Under the pieces are notes generated by a model, which searched no databases, was not told the DNA's origin, and worked only from the letters and a program-made list of their open reading frames with translations. Of a DNA stretch of 64,000 nucleotides, positions 57,535-64,000 are shown in pieces (position 1 is the stretch's first letter; each line of letters opens with the position of its first letter). The position numbers and the translations under genes were made by a program. This DNA is from Microvirga terrae (GTDB taxonomy: Bacteria; Pseudomonadota; Alphaproteobacteria; Rhizobiales; Beijerinckiaceae), in NCBI RefSeq assembly GCF_013307435.2, contig NZ_CP102845.1, positions 1,116,001-1,180,000 of the forward strand. The letters are read 5' to 3'.

Positions 57535-58592
57535 CAGCGGGTCCTCGGATCGAGCAAGCGGTAGAGCAGGTCGGACACGAGATTGAGCAGCACGAAGGCT
57601 GCCCCGATCACGAGGGTTCCGCCGAGCACCGCGTTCATGTCGGCGTTCTGCAGGGAATTGGTGATGTACTGGCCGAGACCCGGCCACGCGAAGACCGTCT
57701 CGGTGAGCACGGAGCCTTCGAGCAGGTTGGCATAGGAGAGGGCGATCACCGTGATCAGGGGCACGGCCGCGTTGCGCAGGGCGTGGCGCCAGATCACCCT
57801 GGCCTCCGACAGACCCTTCACCCGCGCGGCGATTACGTATTCCTGGGCCAGCTCGTTGAGCATGAACGAGCGCGTCATGCGGCTGATATAGGCAAGCGAG
57901 AAATAGCCCAGCAGGCAGGCCGGCAGGATGATGTGCGAGACCGCGTCCCAGAACGCGTCCCACTGGCCCTGCATGGCGGTGTCGAGCAGCACGATGTTGG
58001 TGACCGGCGTGTAGAGATAGGAATAGGTCACGTCGATGCGGCCCGGACCCGCCACCCAGCCGAGCTTGGCGTAGAACAGCAGCAGACCCATGAGGCCGAG
58101 CCAGAAGATCGGGATCGAGTAGCCGGCGAGGCCGAGCACGCGCACGAACTGGTCGATGAAGCTGCCGCGCTTGACCGCCGCGAGGACGCCGAGCGGAATG
58201 CCCACGATCACGCCGATCAGCGTGCCGAGCGTGGCGAGCTCCAGGGTGGCCGGAAACGCGTTGGCGATGTCCGTCAGCACCGGATTGGTGGTGAGCACCG
58301 AATTGCCGAAATCGCCCGTGACGGCCTTCTTCAGATAGATCCAGAACTGCTGGATGAGCGGCAGGTCGAGGCCGAGTTCCTGGCGGACGCGCTCGTACAC
58401 CTGAGGGGAGGCCCGATCGCCCACGATGGCAATGACCGGATCGATCGGCACGACGCGGCCGATGAAGAAGGTGACGGCCACGAGGCCGAGAAGGGTCGTC
58501 GCCAGGACGATGACGAACTGGACGACTTTCTTAAGGAAGGAGCGGAGGGCACCGACGTGCCCTCCGCCCCCGCTCATGACTGCTGAAACCAT
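57534..58592 (-). CDS. Dipeptide/oligopeptide ABC transporter permease, DppB/OppB-like
   Basis: 352 residues. First membrane helix VVQFVIVLATTLLGLVAVTF, periplasmic QELGLDLPLIQQFWIYLKKA, the EAA loop IAARVKGLSEARVIWRHALR and the OppB end LVSDLLYRLLDPRTR. It is preceded by dppA on the same strand with an 8-base gap. Confidence 0.93.
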   Translation of the reverse strand: MVSAVMSGGGGHVGALRSFLKKVVQFVIVLATTLLGLVAVTFFIGRVVPIDPVIAIVGDRASPQVYERVRQELGLDLPLIQQFWIYLKKAVTGDFGNSVLTTNPVLTDIANAFPATLELATLGTLIGVIVGIPLGVLAAVKRGSFIDQFVRVLGLAGYSIPIFWLGLMGLLLFYAKLGWVAGPGRIDVTYSYLYTPVTNIVLLDTAMQGQWDAFWDAVSHIILPACLLGYFSLAYISRMTRSFMLNELAQEYVIAARVKGLSEARVIWRHALRNAAVPLITVIALSYANLLEGSVLTETVFAWPGLGQYITNSLQNADMNAVLGGTLVIGAAFVLLNLVSDLLYRLLDPRTR

Positions 58593-58599
58593 CGAAGCG

Positions 58600-60195
58600 T
58601 CAGTTCTTCTTCGCCTGGGACACGTCGTTGTCGCTGAAGGAGGGGCCGAGGACGAAGTTGTCCACGTTCTTGCGCACGGCCGCCACTTCGGTCTGCTGCA
58701 GGAAGATCACGAACGGACCGTCGTCGAGAACCGACTTCTGCAGCTCCTTGTACGTCTGCGCGCGCTTCTCCGCATCGCGCTCCATCACGGCCGCGCGGGT
58801 CTTGGCGGTCAGCGGCCCCGGATCCCAGGCGTTGCGCCAGGCGAGCGGCTTGGCCTTCGCATTGTCCGAGTTGTCGTCGTTGGCCGCAAAGGTGTCCGCG
58901 TTGGAGTTCGGGTCCTGATAGTCCGAGCCCCAGTTGCCGATATAGATGTCCTGCTGGCGAGCCCGGTACTTGGTCAGGGCCTGCTTGGAATCCATCGGCA
59001 GGATCTCGAGCTTGATGCCGGCCTGGGCGAAGGTCGCCTGCATGGCCTGGGCGATGCCCATGATCTCGGAGGTGGAGCGGGTGTCCATGGTGACCGAGAA
59101 CCCGTCCTTCAGGCCGGCCTTGGCCAGCAGCTCCTTCGCCTTGGCGACGTCGAGCTTGTACGGATTGTTGGTCTCGGCGCCCAGGAAGCCCTTGGGCAGG
59201 AAGTTCTGGTGAACGTCACCCTTGTACTTCATGATGGTGTCGGCGATCGCCTGATAGTCGACCAGGTACTTCAGCGCCTGCCGGACCTCGGGCTTGGCGA
59301 GGTTCGGGTTCTTCTGGTTCAGGCCGAGATAGTAGACCGTGCCCTTGGGCGCGCTCGCGATCTTGATGTCCTGGTTCTTGGACACCGCGGTAATCTCTTC
59401 CGGATTCAGGTTGCGCGCCACGTCGATATCGCCCTTCTCGAGCAGGAGGCGCTGGCTCGCGGTCTCCTTGATGTGGCGGAAGATCACGCGGGCGAGGGGC
59501 GTCTTCTTCTCGTAGTTCGGGTTGCGCTCGAGGACCAGGACCTCGTTGGCCTTCCAGTCGCGCATGATGTACGGGCCGGAGCCGGCATATTTGGTCTTCA
59601 GCCAGTTATAGCCCCAGTCGCCGTCCTTCTCGTTCTGCACGAGAAGCTTCTTGTCGACGATCGACGCGACCGAGTTGCCCAGGCAGTAGAGGACGAGCGT
59701 CGGCGCGTAGGGCTTGTCGACCTCGACGGTGAGCTCGAGCGGGCCGGTCTGCTTGATCTTGTCCTTCACGTTGTCCTTCGTGAAGCCGAACTGGCCCAGG
59801 ATGAAGGCCGGCGACTTGTCGAGCGACACGGCGCGGTGGAGCGAGTAGACCACGTCCTCGGCCGTGATCGGGTTGCCGGAGGCGAACTTCCGGTTGGGCT
59901 TCAGCTTGAACGTGTAGGTCTTGCCGTCCGGCGAGACGGTCCAGGATTCGGCCACCTGCCCGTAGATCTTCGACACGTCCTTCACGTCGTAGGCAACCAG
60001 ACGCTCATAGGTGTTGCCCATGATCTCGGAGGCGCTGAACTCGAATACCTCGGCGGGATCCAGGGAGATGATGTCGTCGCTCTGCCAGGCCTGGACCAGG
60101 GTGTCCGGCGGAGTCGCCGCCATAACGGCGGAGAAGGAGGTCGCCATGGTGGCAACCAGAGCAGCGGATAGGAGAAATTTCGGAAGTCGCTTCAT
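58600..60195 (-). CDS. Dipeptide/oligopeptide ABC transporter substrate-binding protein, DppA-like
   Basis: 531 residues of the SBP_bac_5 family. I start at ATG 60195 (MKRLPKFLLSAALVAT) because AAGGGA is then seven bases upstream; an ATG two codons earlier is too close. The signal peptide ends ...AVMAA. The core has SLDPAEVFEFSASEIMGNTY, DGKTYTFKLKPNRKFASGNP and ITAEDVVYSLHRAV. First gene of the operon. The leader holds a GGCGCT/AGCGCC hairpin (60209-60223) that abuts the ribosome site. Confidence 0.93.
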   Translation of the reverse strand: MKRLPKFLLSAALVATMATSFSAVMAATPPDTLVQAWQSDDIISLDPAEVFEFSASEIMGNTYERLVAYDVKDVSKIYGQVAESWTVSPDGKTYTFKLKPNRKFASGNPITAEDVVYSLHRAVSLDKSPAFILGQFGFTKDNVKDKIKQTGPLELTVEVDKPYAPTLVLYCLGNSVASIVDKKLLVQNEKDGDWGYNWLKTKYAGSGPYIMRDWKANEVLVLERNPNYEKKTPLARVIFRHIKETASQRLLLEKGDIDVARNLNPEEITAVSKNQDIKIASAPKGTVYYLGLNQKNPNLAKPEVRQALKYLVDYQAIADTIMKYKGDVHQNFLPKGFLGAETNNPYKLDVAKAKELLAKAGLKDGFSVTMDTRSTSEIMGIAQAMQATFAQAGIKLEILPMDSKQALTKYRARQQDIYIGNWGSDYQDPNSNADTFAANDDNSDNAKAKPLAWRNAWDPGPLTAKTRAAVMERDAEKRAQTYKELQKSVLDDGPFVIFLQQTEVAAVRKNVDNFVLGPSFSDNDVSQAKKN

Positions 60196-60399
60196 GGCCA
60201 TTCCCTTCGGCGCTCTAAGCGCCTGTTGTTGCGCCAGTATGAATGCAAATCACACAAAAGATGTCGAGTCCAGCAACTGGTTTTAAACTGGCAAACATTG
60301 CGCAGGCTGCCCATCGGGAGGGCAGACGGCGATCCGGCTTGGCCTCGGGGGGCAAAGTGTGGCAAAGGCGAGCCCGACCCTCTTTCTGGATGAACACCC

Positions 60400-61800
60400 G
60401 TGTCTGAAGAAGCCAAGAAATCCGGTGCCAACACCATGTGGGGCGGGCGGTTCTCGTCCTCGCCCAGCGCCCTCATGGAGGCCATCAACGCGTCCATCGA
60501 TTTCGACAAGCGCCTGGCTTCCCAGGACATCCAGGGCTCCATCGCCCACAGCGCCATGCTGGCAAAGCAGGGAATCATCGCCGAGAGCGACCGGGACGCC
60601 ATTCATCAGGGGCTCCAGCGGGTCCTGGGCGAGATCGAGTCCGGCTCCTTCACCTTCTCGACAGCGCTCGAAGACATCCACATGAACGTGGAAAGCCGGC
60701 TGCGCGAGATCGTCGGCGATCCGGCCGCCCGCCTGCACACGGCCCGCAGCCGCAACGACCAGGTCGCCACCGACACCCGGCTCTGGGTGCGCGAGGCCCA
60801 TGACCGGACCGACGAGCAGCTGACCATCCTGATCAGGGCGCTCCTCGACAAGGCCGAGGCCCATGCCGCCACGGTGATGCCGGGTTTCACCCACCTCCAG
60901 AGCGCCCAGCCGGTGACCTTCGGGCACCACCTGATGGCCTATGTGGAGATGTTCGGCCGGGACCGCGGCCGATTTCGGGATTCCCGCCGGCGCCTGAACG
61001 AGTGCCCCCTCGGGGCAGGTGCACTCGCCGGCACGTCCTTCCCCATCGACCGGCACATGACCGCCAAGGCGCTCGGCTTCGACGGCCCGACCCGCAATTC
61101 GCTGGACACGGTCTCGGACCGGGACAGCCTCCTGGAGTTCATGGCGGCGGCTTCCATTTGCGCCGTCCATCTGTCACGTTTGGCGGAAGAAATCATCATT
61201 TGGATGTCAGCTCCCTTCGGCTTCGTCCGCCTGCCGGACCGCTGGACCACCGGGTCCAGCATGATGCCGCAGAAGCGCAATCCCGACGCCGCCGAGCTGG
61301 TGCGCGGCAAGAGCGGCCGCGTGGTCGGCTCCCTGGTCTCCCTCCTGACCGTCATGAAGGGCCTGCCGCTCGCCTATGCGAAGGACACCCAGGAGGACAA
61401 GGAACCGCTCTTCGATGCCGCTGACACCATCGAGATCGTGCTGGCCGCCATGACCGGCATGATCCAGGACCTGGAGCCGGTGCCCGAGCGCATGGCCGCG
61501 GTGGCCGGGGCGGGTTTCTCCACAGCGACCGATCTCGCCGACTGGCTGGTGCGCAGCCTCGACATCCCGTTCCGGGACGCCCATCACGTCACGGGCCGCA
61601 TCGTCTCGGAGGCGGAGAAGCGTGGCTGCACCCTCGAGGAGCTGCCCCTGGACGCCATGCAGGCCGTTGAGCCGAAGATCCACCAGGGCATCTACGACGT
61701 GCTCGGGGTCGAGAACTCCGTCCGCTCCCGCACGAGCTTCGGCGGAACGTCTCCGGTCCGCGTCGCCGAGCAGGTCGCCTGGTGGCGTGAGCGGGTCTGA
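60400..61800 (+). CDS. argH: Argininosuccinate lyase
   Basis: Last step of arginine synthesis: argininosuccinate to arginine plus fumarate. 466 residues from a GTG start. It has the superfamily signature [12 protein letters not shown], the [15 protein letters not shown] block with substrate-binding residues, and [16 protein letters not shown] with the catalytic His. Divergent from the peptide transporter. The usual downstream lysA is not here. Confidence 0.97.
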   Translation: MSEEAKKSGANTMWGGRFSSSPSALMEAINASIDFDKRLASQDIQGSIAHSAMLAKQGIIAESDRDAIHQGLQRVLGEIESGSFTFSTALEDIHMNVESRLREIVGDPAARLHTARSRNDQVATDTRLWVREAHDRTDEQLTILIRALLDKAEAHAATVMPGFTHLQSAQPVTFGHHLMAYVEMFGRDRGRFRDSRRRLNECPLGAGALAGTSFPIDRHMTAKALGFDGPTRNSLDTVSDRDSLLEFMAAASICAVHLSRLAEEIIIWMSAPFGFVRLPDRWTTGSSMMPQKRNPDAAELVRGKSGRVVGSLVSLLTVMKGLPLAYAKDTQEDKEPLFDAADTIEIVLAAMTGMIQDLEPVPERMAAVAGAGFSTATDLADWLVRSLDIPFRDAHHVTGRIVSEAEKRGCTLEELPLDAMQAVEPKIHQGIYDVLGVENSVRSRTSFGGTSPVRVAEQVAWWRERV

Positions 61801-61855
61801 CCGGCTCGCCCATTAACCCTTGTTTTCTAGGCCCAGGAGGAACGGTCCCCGAGGC

Positions 61856-61885
61856 CTTGATAGGGCGGGACACCATCGCCATATT
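61856..61885 (+). promoter_or_regulatory. Possible sigma-32 promoter of hsp20
   Basis: CTTGAT (61856-61861), then 16 bases, then GCCATATT (61878-61885). This resembles the RpoH pattern CTTGAA / CCCCATNT and sits about 90 bases before the hsp20 ATG. Weaker than the dnaK promoter. Confidence 0.45.
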
Positions 61886-61973
61886 GCCGACAGCGGCTCC
61901 TTCCGGAGCCACTTGAGTGCCGCATGAGCGGGCTCAAAACCAAACGAAGTGCCTCTAACCTTGGGCTTCGAAC

Positions 61974-62408
61974 ATGTCGCGTCAGTCGCCCTTTGGGCAT
62001 CCGTTCCTGCTAGGCTTCGATGAGATCGAGCAGGCCCTCGACCGTGTCGCCAAGGCGGCGGGAGATGGCTATCCGCCCTACAACATCGAGCGCTTGGCGC
62101 GCACGGAACACGCTCCCGAGCGTCTCCGCATCACCCTGGCCGTCGCCGGTTTCACCCGGGACCAGCTGGAGGTGACCTTGGAAGAGAACCAGCTCGTGAT
62201 CCGGGGCCGTCAGTCCGATGACAAGACAAGGCACTTCCTTCATCGCGGCATCGCCGCCCGTCAGTTCCAGCGCACCTTCCTCCTCGTCGACGGCATGGAG
62301 GTCATGGGAGCGGACCTGTCCAACGGATTGTTGTCGATCGATCTTGTCCGGCCTGAGCCGGAACGGATCATCCGAAAGATCGACATCATCGCGTCGGACA
62401 AGGTGTGA
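61974..62408 (+). CDS. Small heat-shock protein Hsp20
   Basis: 144-residue ATP-independent holdase. The alpha-crystallin domain runs from about residue 38 to 130 (YNIERLARTEHAPERLRITL, VAGFTRDQLEVTLEENQLVI, RGRQ). The end of the domain reads NGLLSIDLVRPEPE, with SIDL in place of the usual AGL-type motif. Class of IbpA-type proteins of Hyphomicrobiales. DUF1150 follows 25 bases later. Confidence 0.94.
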   Translation: MSRQSPFGHPFLLGFDEIEQALDRVAKAAGDGYPPYNIERLARTEHAPERLRITLAVAGFTRDQLEVTLEENQLVIRGRQSDDKTRHFLHRGIAARQFQRTFLLVDGMEVMGADLSNGLLSIDLVRPEPERIIRKIDIIASDKV

Positions 62409-62433
62409 CGGCATCCGCAACAAGGAGATGTCC

Positions 62434-62700
62434 ATGAACTTCGATATCAAACACCATGTCGAGCCGGTCCTTGGAGTTGCCGAACTGGCCTCCCTGGGCG
62501 TCGGGCAGATGGCTTACGTGAAGCCGCTCGAGTCCGACGAAGTGGCGCGGCTGTTCCCGCAGGCTCCCAAGCTCGAGCCCGGCATGCGGCTGTTCGCCCT
62601 CCTGTCTGCCAGCGGCGAACCGATCCTGCTGACCGACAATCACGACGCCGCCGTGGCCAATGCCTGGGCGCATGACCTGACGACGGTGAGCCTGCATTAA
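62434..62700 (+). CDS. DUF1150 family protein
   Basis: 88 residues from the ATG at 62434 with AAGGAG six bases upstream (another ATG lies two codons earlier). Typical DUF1150 sequence: LASLGVGQMAYVKPLESDEV, PGMRLFALLSASGEPILLTD, AVANAWAHDL. Function unknown. It is almost always the partner of an hsp20 gene in these bacteria and presumably heat-induced with it. Confidence 0.92.
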   Translation: MNFDIKHHVEPVLGVAELASLGVGQMAYVKPLESDEVARLFPQAPKLEPGMRLFALLSASGEPILLTDNHDAAVANAWAHDLTTVSLH

Positions 62701-62721
62701 GGCTCACCTCCTTCCCTGACA

Positions 62722-63477
62722 TCAGGCAATCCCTTCCACCGCAGCGATCAGCCGCACGATGTCCTCCGGCCGGGAGAGCCGGTGGTCGCCGTCCTTGATC
62801 AGGGTCAGCGACACGCTGTCTCCCAGCAGGTGCTCGACGAGCTCGAGCGCGTGGCTCGACGGCACGTCGGGATCCTCCATGCCCTGCAGGATGTGAACAG
62901 GGCAGCCGGTCCGGATCGGCCCGCCGAGAAGCAGGTGCCGGCGTCCGTCCTCGATCAGCCTCCAGGTGATCGGGTAGGGATCGTCCGAATAGGCCGAGGG
63001 CCGGTGGTAGACACCGGTTTCCCGAACGCTCTTCCTGAGAGCCTCTGGAAATCGCTGCCACATCAGCCGCTCGGTCATGTCGACCGCCGGGGCGATGAGA
63101 ACGATCCCCGCAGGAGCGATCTCCGGCCGCTTTTCCATAAGGTGACGGGTCATCAGAAGGCTGATCCAGCCGCCCATGGAGGAGCCGACCAGGACCGGGC
63201 GCTCCGTCACGAACCGCTCGATCACGGTCAAGGCGTCCTCGAGCCAGCGGGAGATGGTCCCGTCCTCGAACGCTCCCCCCGACTCGCCATGTCCGCTATA
63301 ATCCAAGCGCAGGAACGCGCGGTGGTTCGCCTCCGCCCACGCGTCGAGGGCGGTCGCCTTGGTGGCGCGCATGTCGGACTTGAAGCCTCCGAGCCAGACG
63401 ACGGGCGGACCCTTGCCCTCCCGGAACAGAACGGCGATGGGGCGGGCATCCTGGCCAGCCGTGACGCTTTGCGGCAT
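62722..63477 (-). CDS. Alpha/beta hydrolase (ABHD10/palmitoyl-thioesterase-like)
   Basis: 251 residues. Oxyanion strand VVWLGGFKSDM, then RLDYSGHGESGG, nucleophile elbow VLVGSSMGGWISLL (Ser), Asp in QGMEDPDVPSS and His in DGDHRLSRPED. It closely resembles bacterial homologues of ABHD10, which act on acyl esters or thioesters; the natural substrate is not known. It is convergent with DUF1150 and divergent from the glycosyltransferase. Confidence 0.9.
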   Translation of the reverse strand: MPQSVTAGQDARPIAVLFREGKGPPVVWLGGFKSDMRATKATALDAWAEANHRAFLRLDYSGHGESGGAFEDGTISRWLEDALTVIERFVTERPVLVGSSMGGWISLLMTRHLMEKRPEIAPAGIVLIAPAVDMTERLMWQRFPEALRKSVRETGVYHRPSAYSDDPYPITWRLIEDGRRHLLLGGPIRTGCPVHILQGMEDPDVPSSHALELVEHLLGDSVSLTLIKDGDHRLSRPEDIVRLIAAVEGIA

Positions 63478-63547
63478 GGTTAACTCATCCTCAACTGCTT
63501 TGAAGCAACCGTTTCTAGACGATTCTTTTGAGAAGGCTTCTACATCC

Positions 63548-64000
63548 GTGAGTTTTTCAACGCGACCTGGCGGAGGGATGGCTTTTCCATCGTCTCATGT
63601 GCATCCGCTGGAGGGCCGGACCATCCTGCAGATCGTGCCTGAATTGGAAGCCGGCGGAGCCGAGCGGACCACGGTCGATATTGCCGAGGGCCTGGTCCAT
63701 GCCGGGGCCCGCGCCCTGGTGGCCACCGAGGGCGGGCGACTGGTCGGCGAGCTCCAGACCAAGGGCGGTGTCTGGATTCCGTTCCCGGCGGCGACGAAGA
63801 ACCCGTTCTCCATGCTCCTCAACGTGCGCAAGCTCGCCCGGATCTGCCACAACGAGCGGGTTTCCCTCGTGCATGCGCGGTCCCGGGCGCCTGCCTGGGT
63901 GGGGCTGGGTGCTGCGCGCTCGCTCAACATCCCCTTCGTGACGACCTATCACGGCAGCTATTCGGGACGTTCGTCGGTCAAGGTCCTGTACAATTCCGTC
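63548..64000 (+). CDS. Glycosyltransferase family 4, N-terminal part, continues past the window
   Basis: About 151 residues visible. After a short variable start it reads GRTILQIVPELEAGGAERTT, the glycine-rich acceptor-domain start of GT4 enzymes, and then LVHARSRAPAWVGLGAARSL and PFVTTYHGSYSG. The nucleotide-sugar-binding half lies beyond base 64000. The role is probably in lipopolysaccharide or exopolysaccharide assembly. The start is GTG 63548 or ATG 63578; the latter has GGAGGG immediately adjacent, which is too close, so I prefer GTG. Confidence 0.85.
   Translation, partial: MSFSTRPGGGMAFPSSHVHPLEGRTILQIVPELEAGGAERTTVDIAEGLVHAGARALVATEGGRLVGELQTKGGVWIPFPAATKNPFSMLLNVRKLARICHNERVSLVHARSRAPAWVGLGAARSLNIPFVTTYHGSYSGRSSVKVLYNSV

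Noticed and set aside
61886..61973. ROSE-type RNA thermometer in the hsp20 leader
   Set aside because: The leader lacks the conserved TTGCT/AGGA pairing around the ribosome site. A GGCTCC/GGAGCC hairpin is present, but far from the start codon.

Overview
The window is 64 kb of GC-rich DNA from an alphaproteobacterium, most probably a member of Hyphomicrobiales (Rhizobiales) close to Methylobacteriaceae, for example Microvirga or a relative. The evidence is the gene order dnaK-dnaJ-pmtA-pyrF, the hsp20-DUF1150 pair, a TIGR02300 zinc-ribbon gene divergent from aroA-cmk, an OlsB-like acyltransferase, an HWE/HisKA_2 histidine kinase, and nine copies of a REP-like intergenic palindrome. The genus is an inference; no rRNA is present.

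Layout. 1-14.5 kb is core chromosome: pyrF (cut by the window edge), a phospholipid methyltransferase, dnaJ and dnaK behind a good sigma-32 promoter, a GFA protein, a small secreted Cys-rich protein, an AraC-MGMT repair fusion, a probable 6S RNA, DUF2244/nth, uppP with a Cys-rich partner, a GST, queG, an OlsB-like acyltransferase and the 3' part of comM.

14.6-28.06 kb is a mobile island of about 13.5 kb inserted between codons 77 and 78 of comM. The two comM pieces (13257-14564 and 28060-28290) rejoin in frame into a full 512-residue protein. The right third is an operon of four overlapping or nearly abutting genes: two very large tyrosine-recombinase-like proteins (710 and 801 aa), a coiled-coil protein (166 aa) and a standard recombinase (425 aa). 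It recalls Tn554 TnpA/B/C and the gamma-mobile-trio, with an extra, catalytically degenerate member. The left end has a separate 403-aa recombinase beside a loxP-like 13-5-13 palindrome. The cargo between them has an IS3-family element without target duplication, an orphan VbhA-like antitoxin, an XRE regulator with an 11-bp inverted-repeat operator whose half-site recurs at the start of the divergent gene, and several small genes of unknown function. This is the most novel part of the window.

28.5-64 kb is core chromosome again: a two-component pair (LOV-like PAS kinase lacking the photoactive Cys, plus receiver), mutS, maeB, a HAD phosphatase, hrpB, mgsA, a DUF1194 protein, cmk/aroA, TIGR02300, tRNA-Ala(GGC), glcB, pxpC/pxpB, bdhA, a prolyl aminopeptidase, a polyamine-type ABC transporter, a dipeptide-type ABC transporter in an operon with an M19 dipeptidase, argH, hsp20-DUF1150, an alpha/beta hydrolase and the start of a GT4 glycosyltransferase. 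maeB, glcB and bdhA fit growth on acetate, C4 acids or storage hydroxybutyrate. The dpp-type operon, the M19 dipeptidase, Pip and the oxoprolinase subunits fit peptide scavenging.
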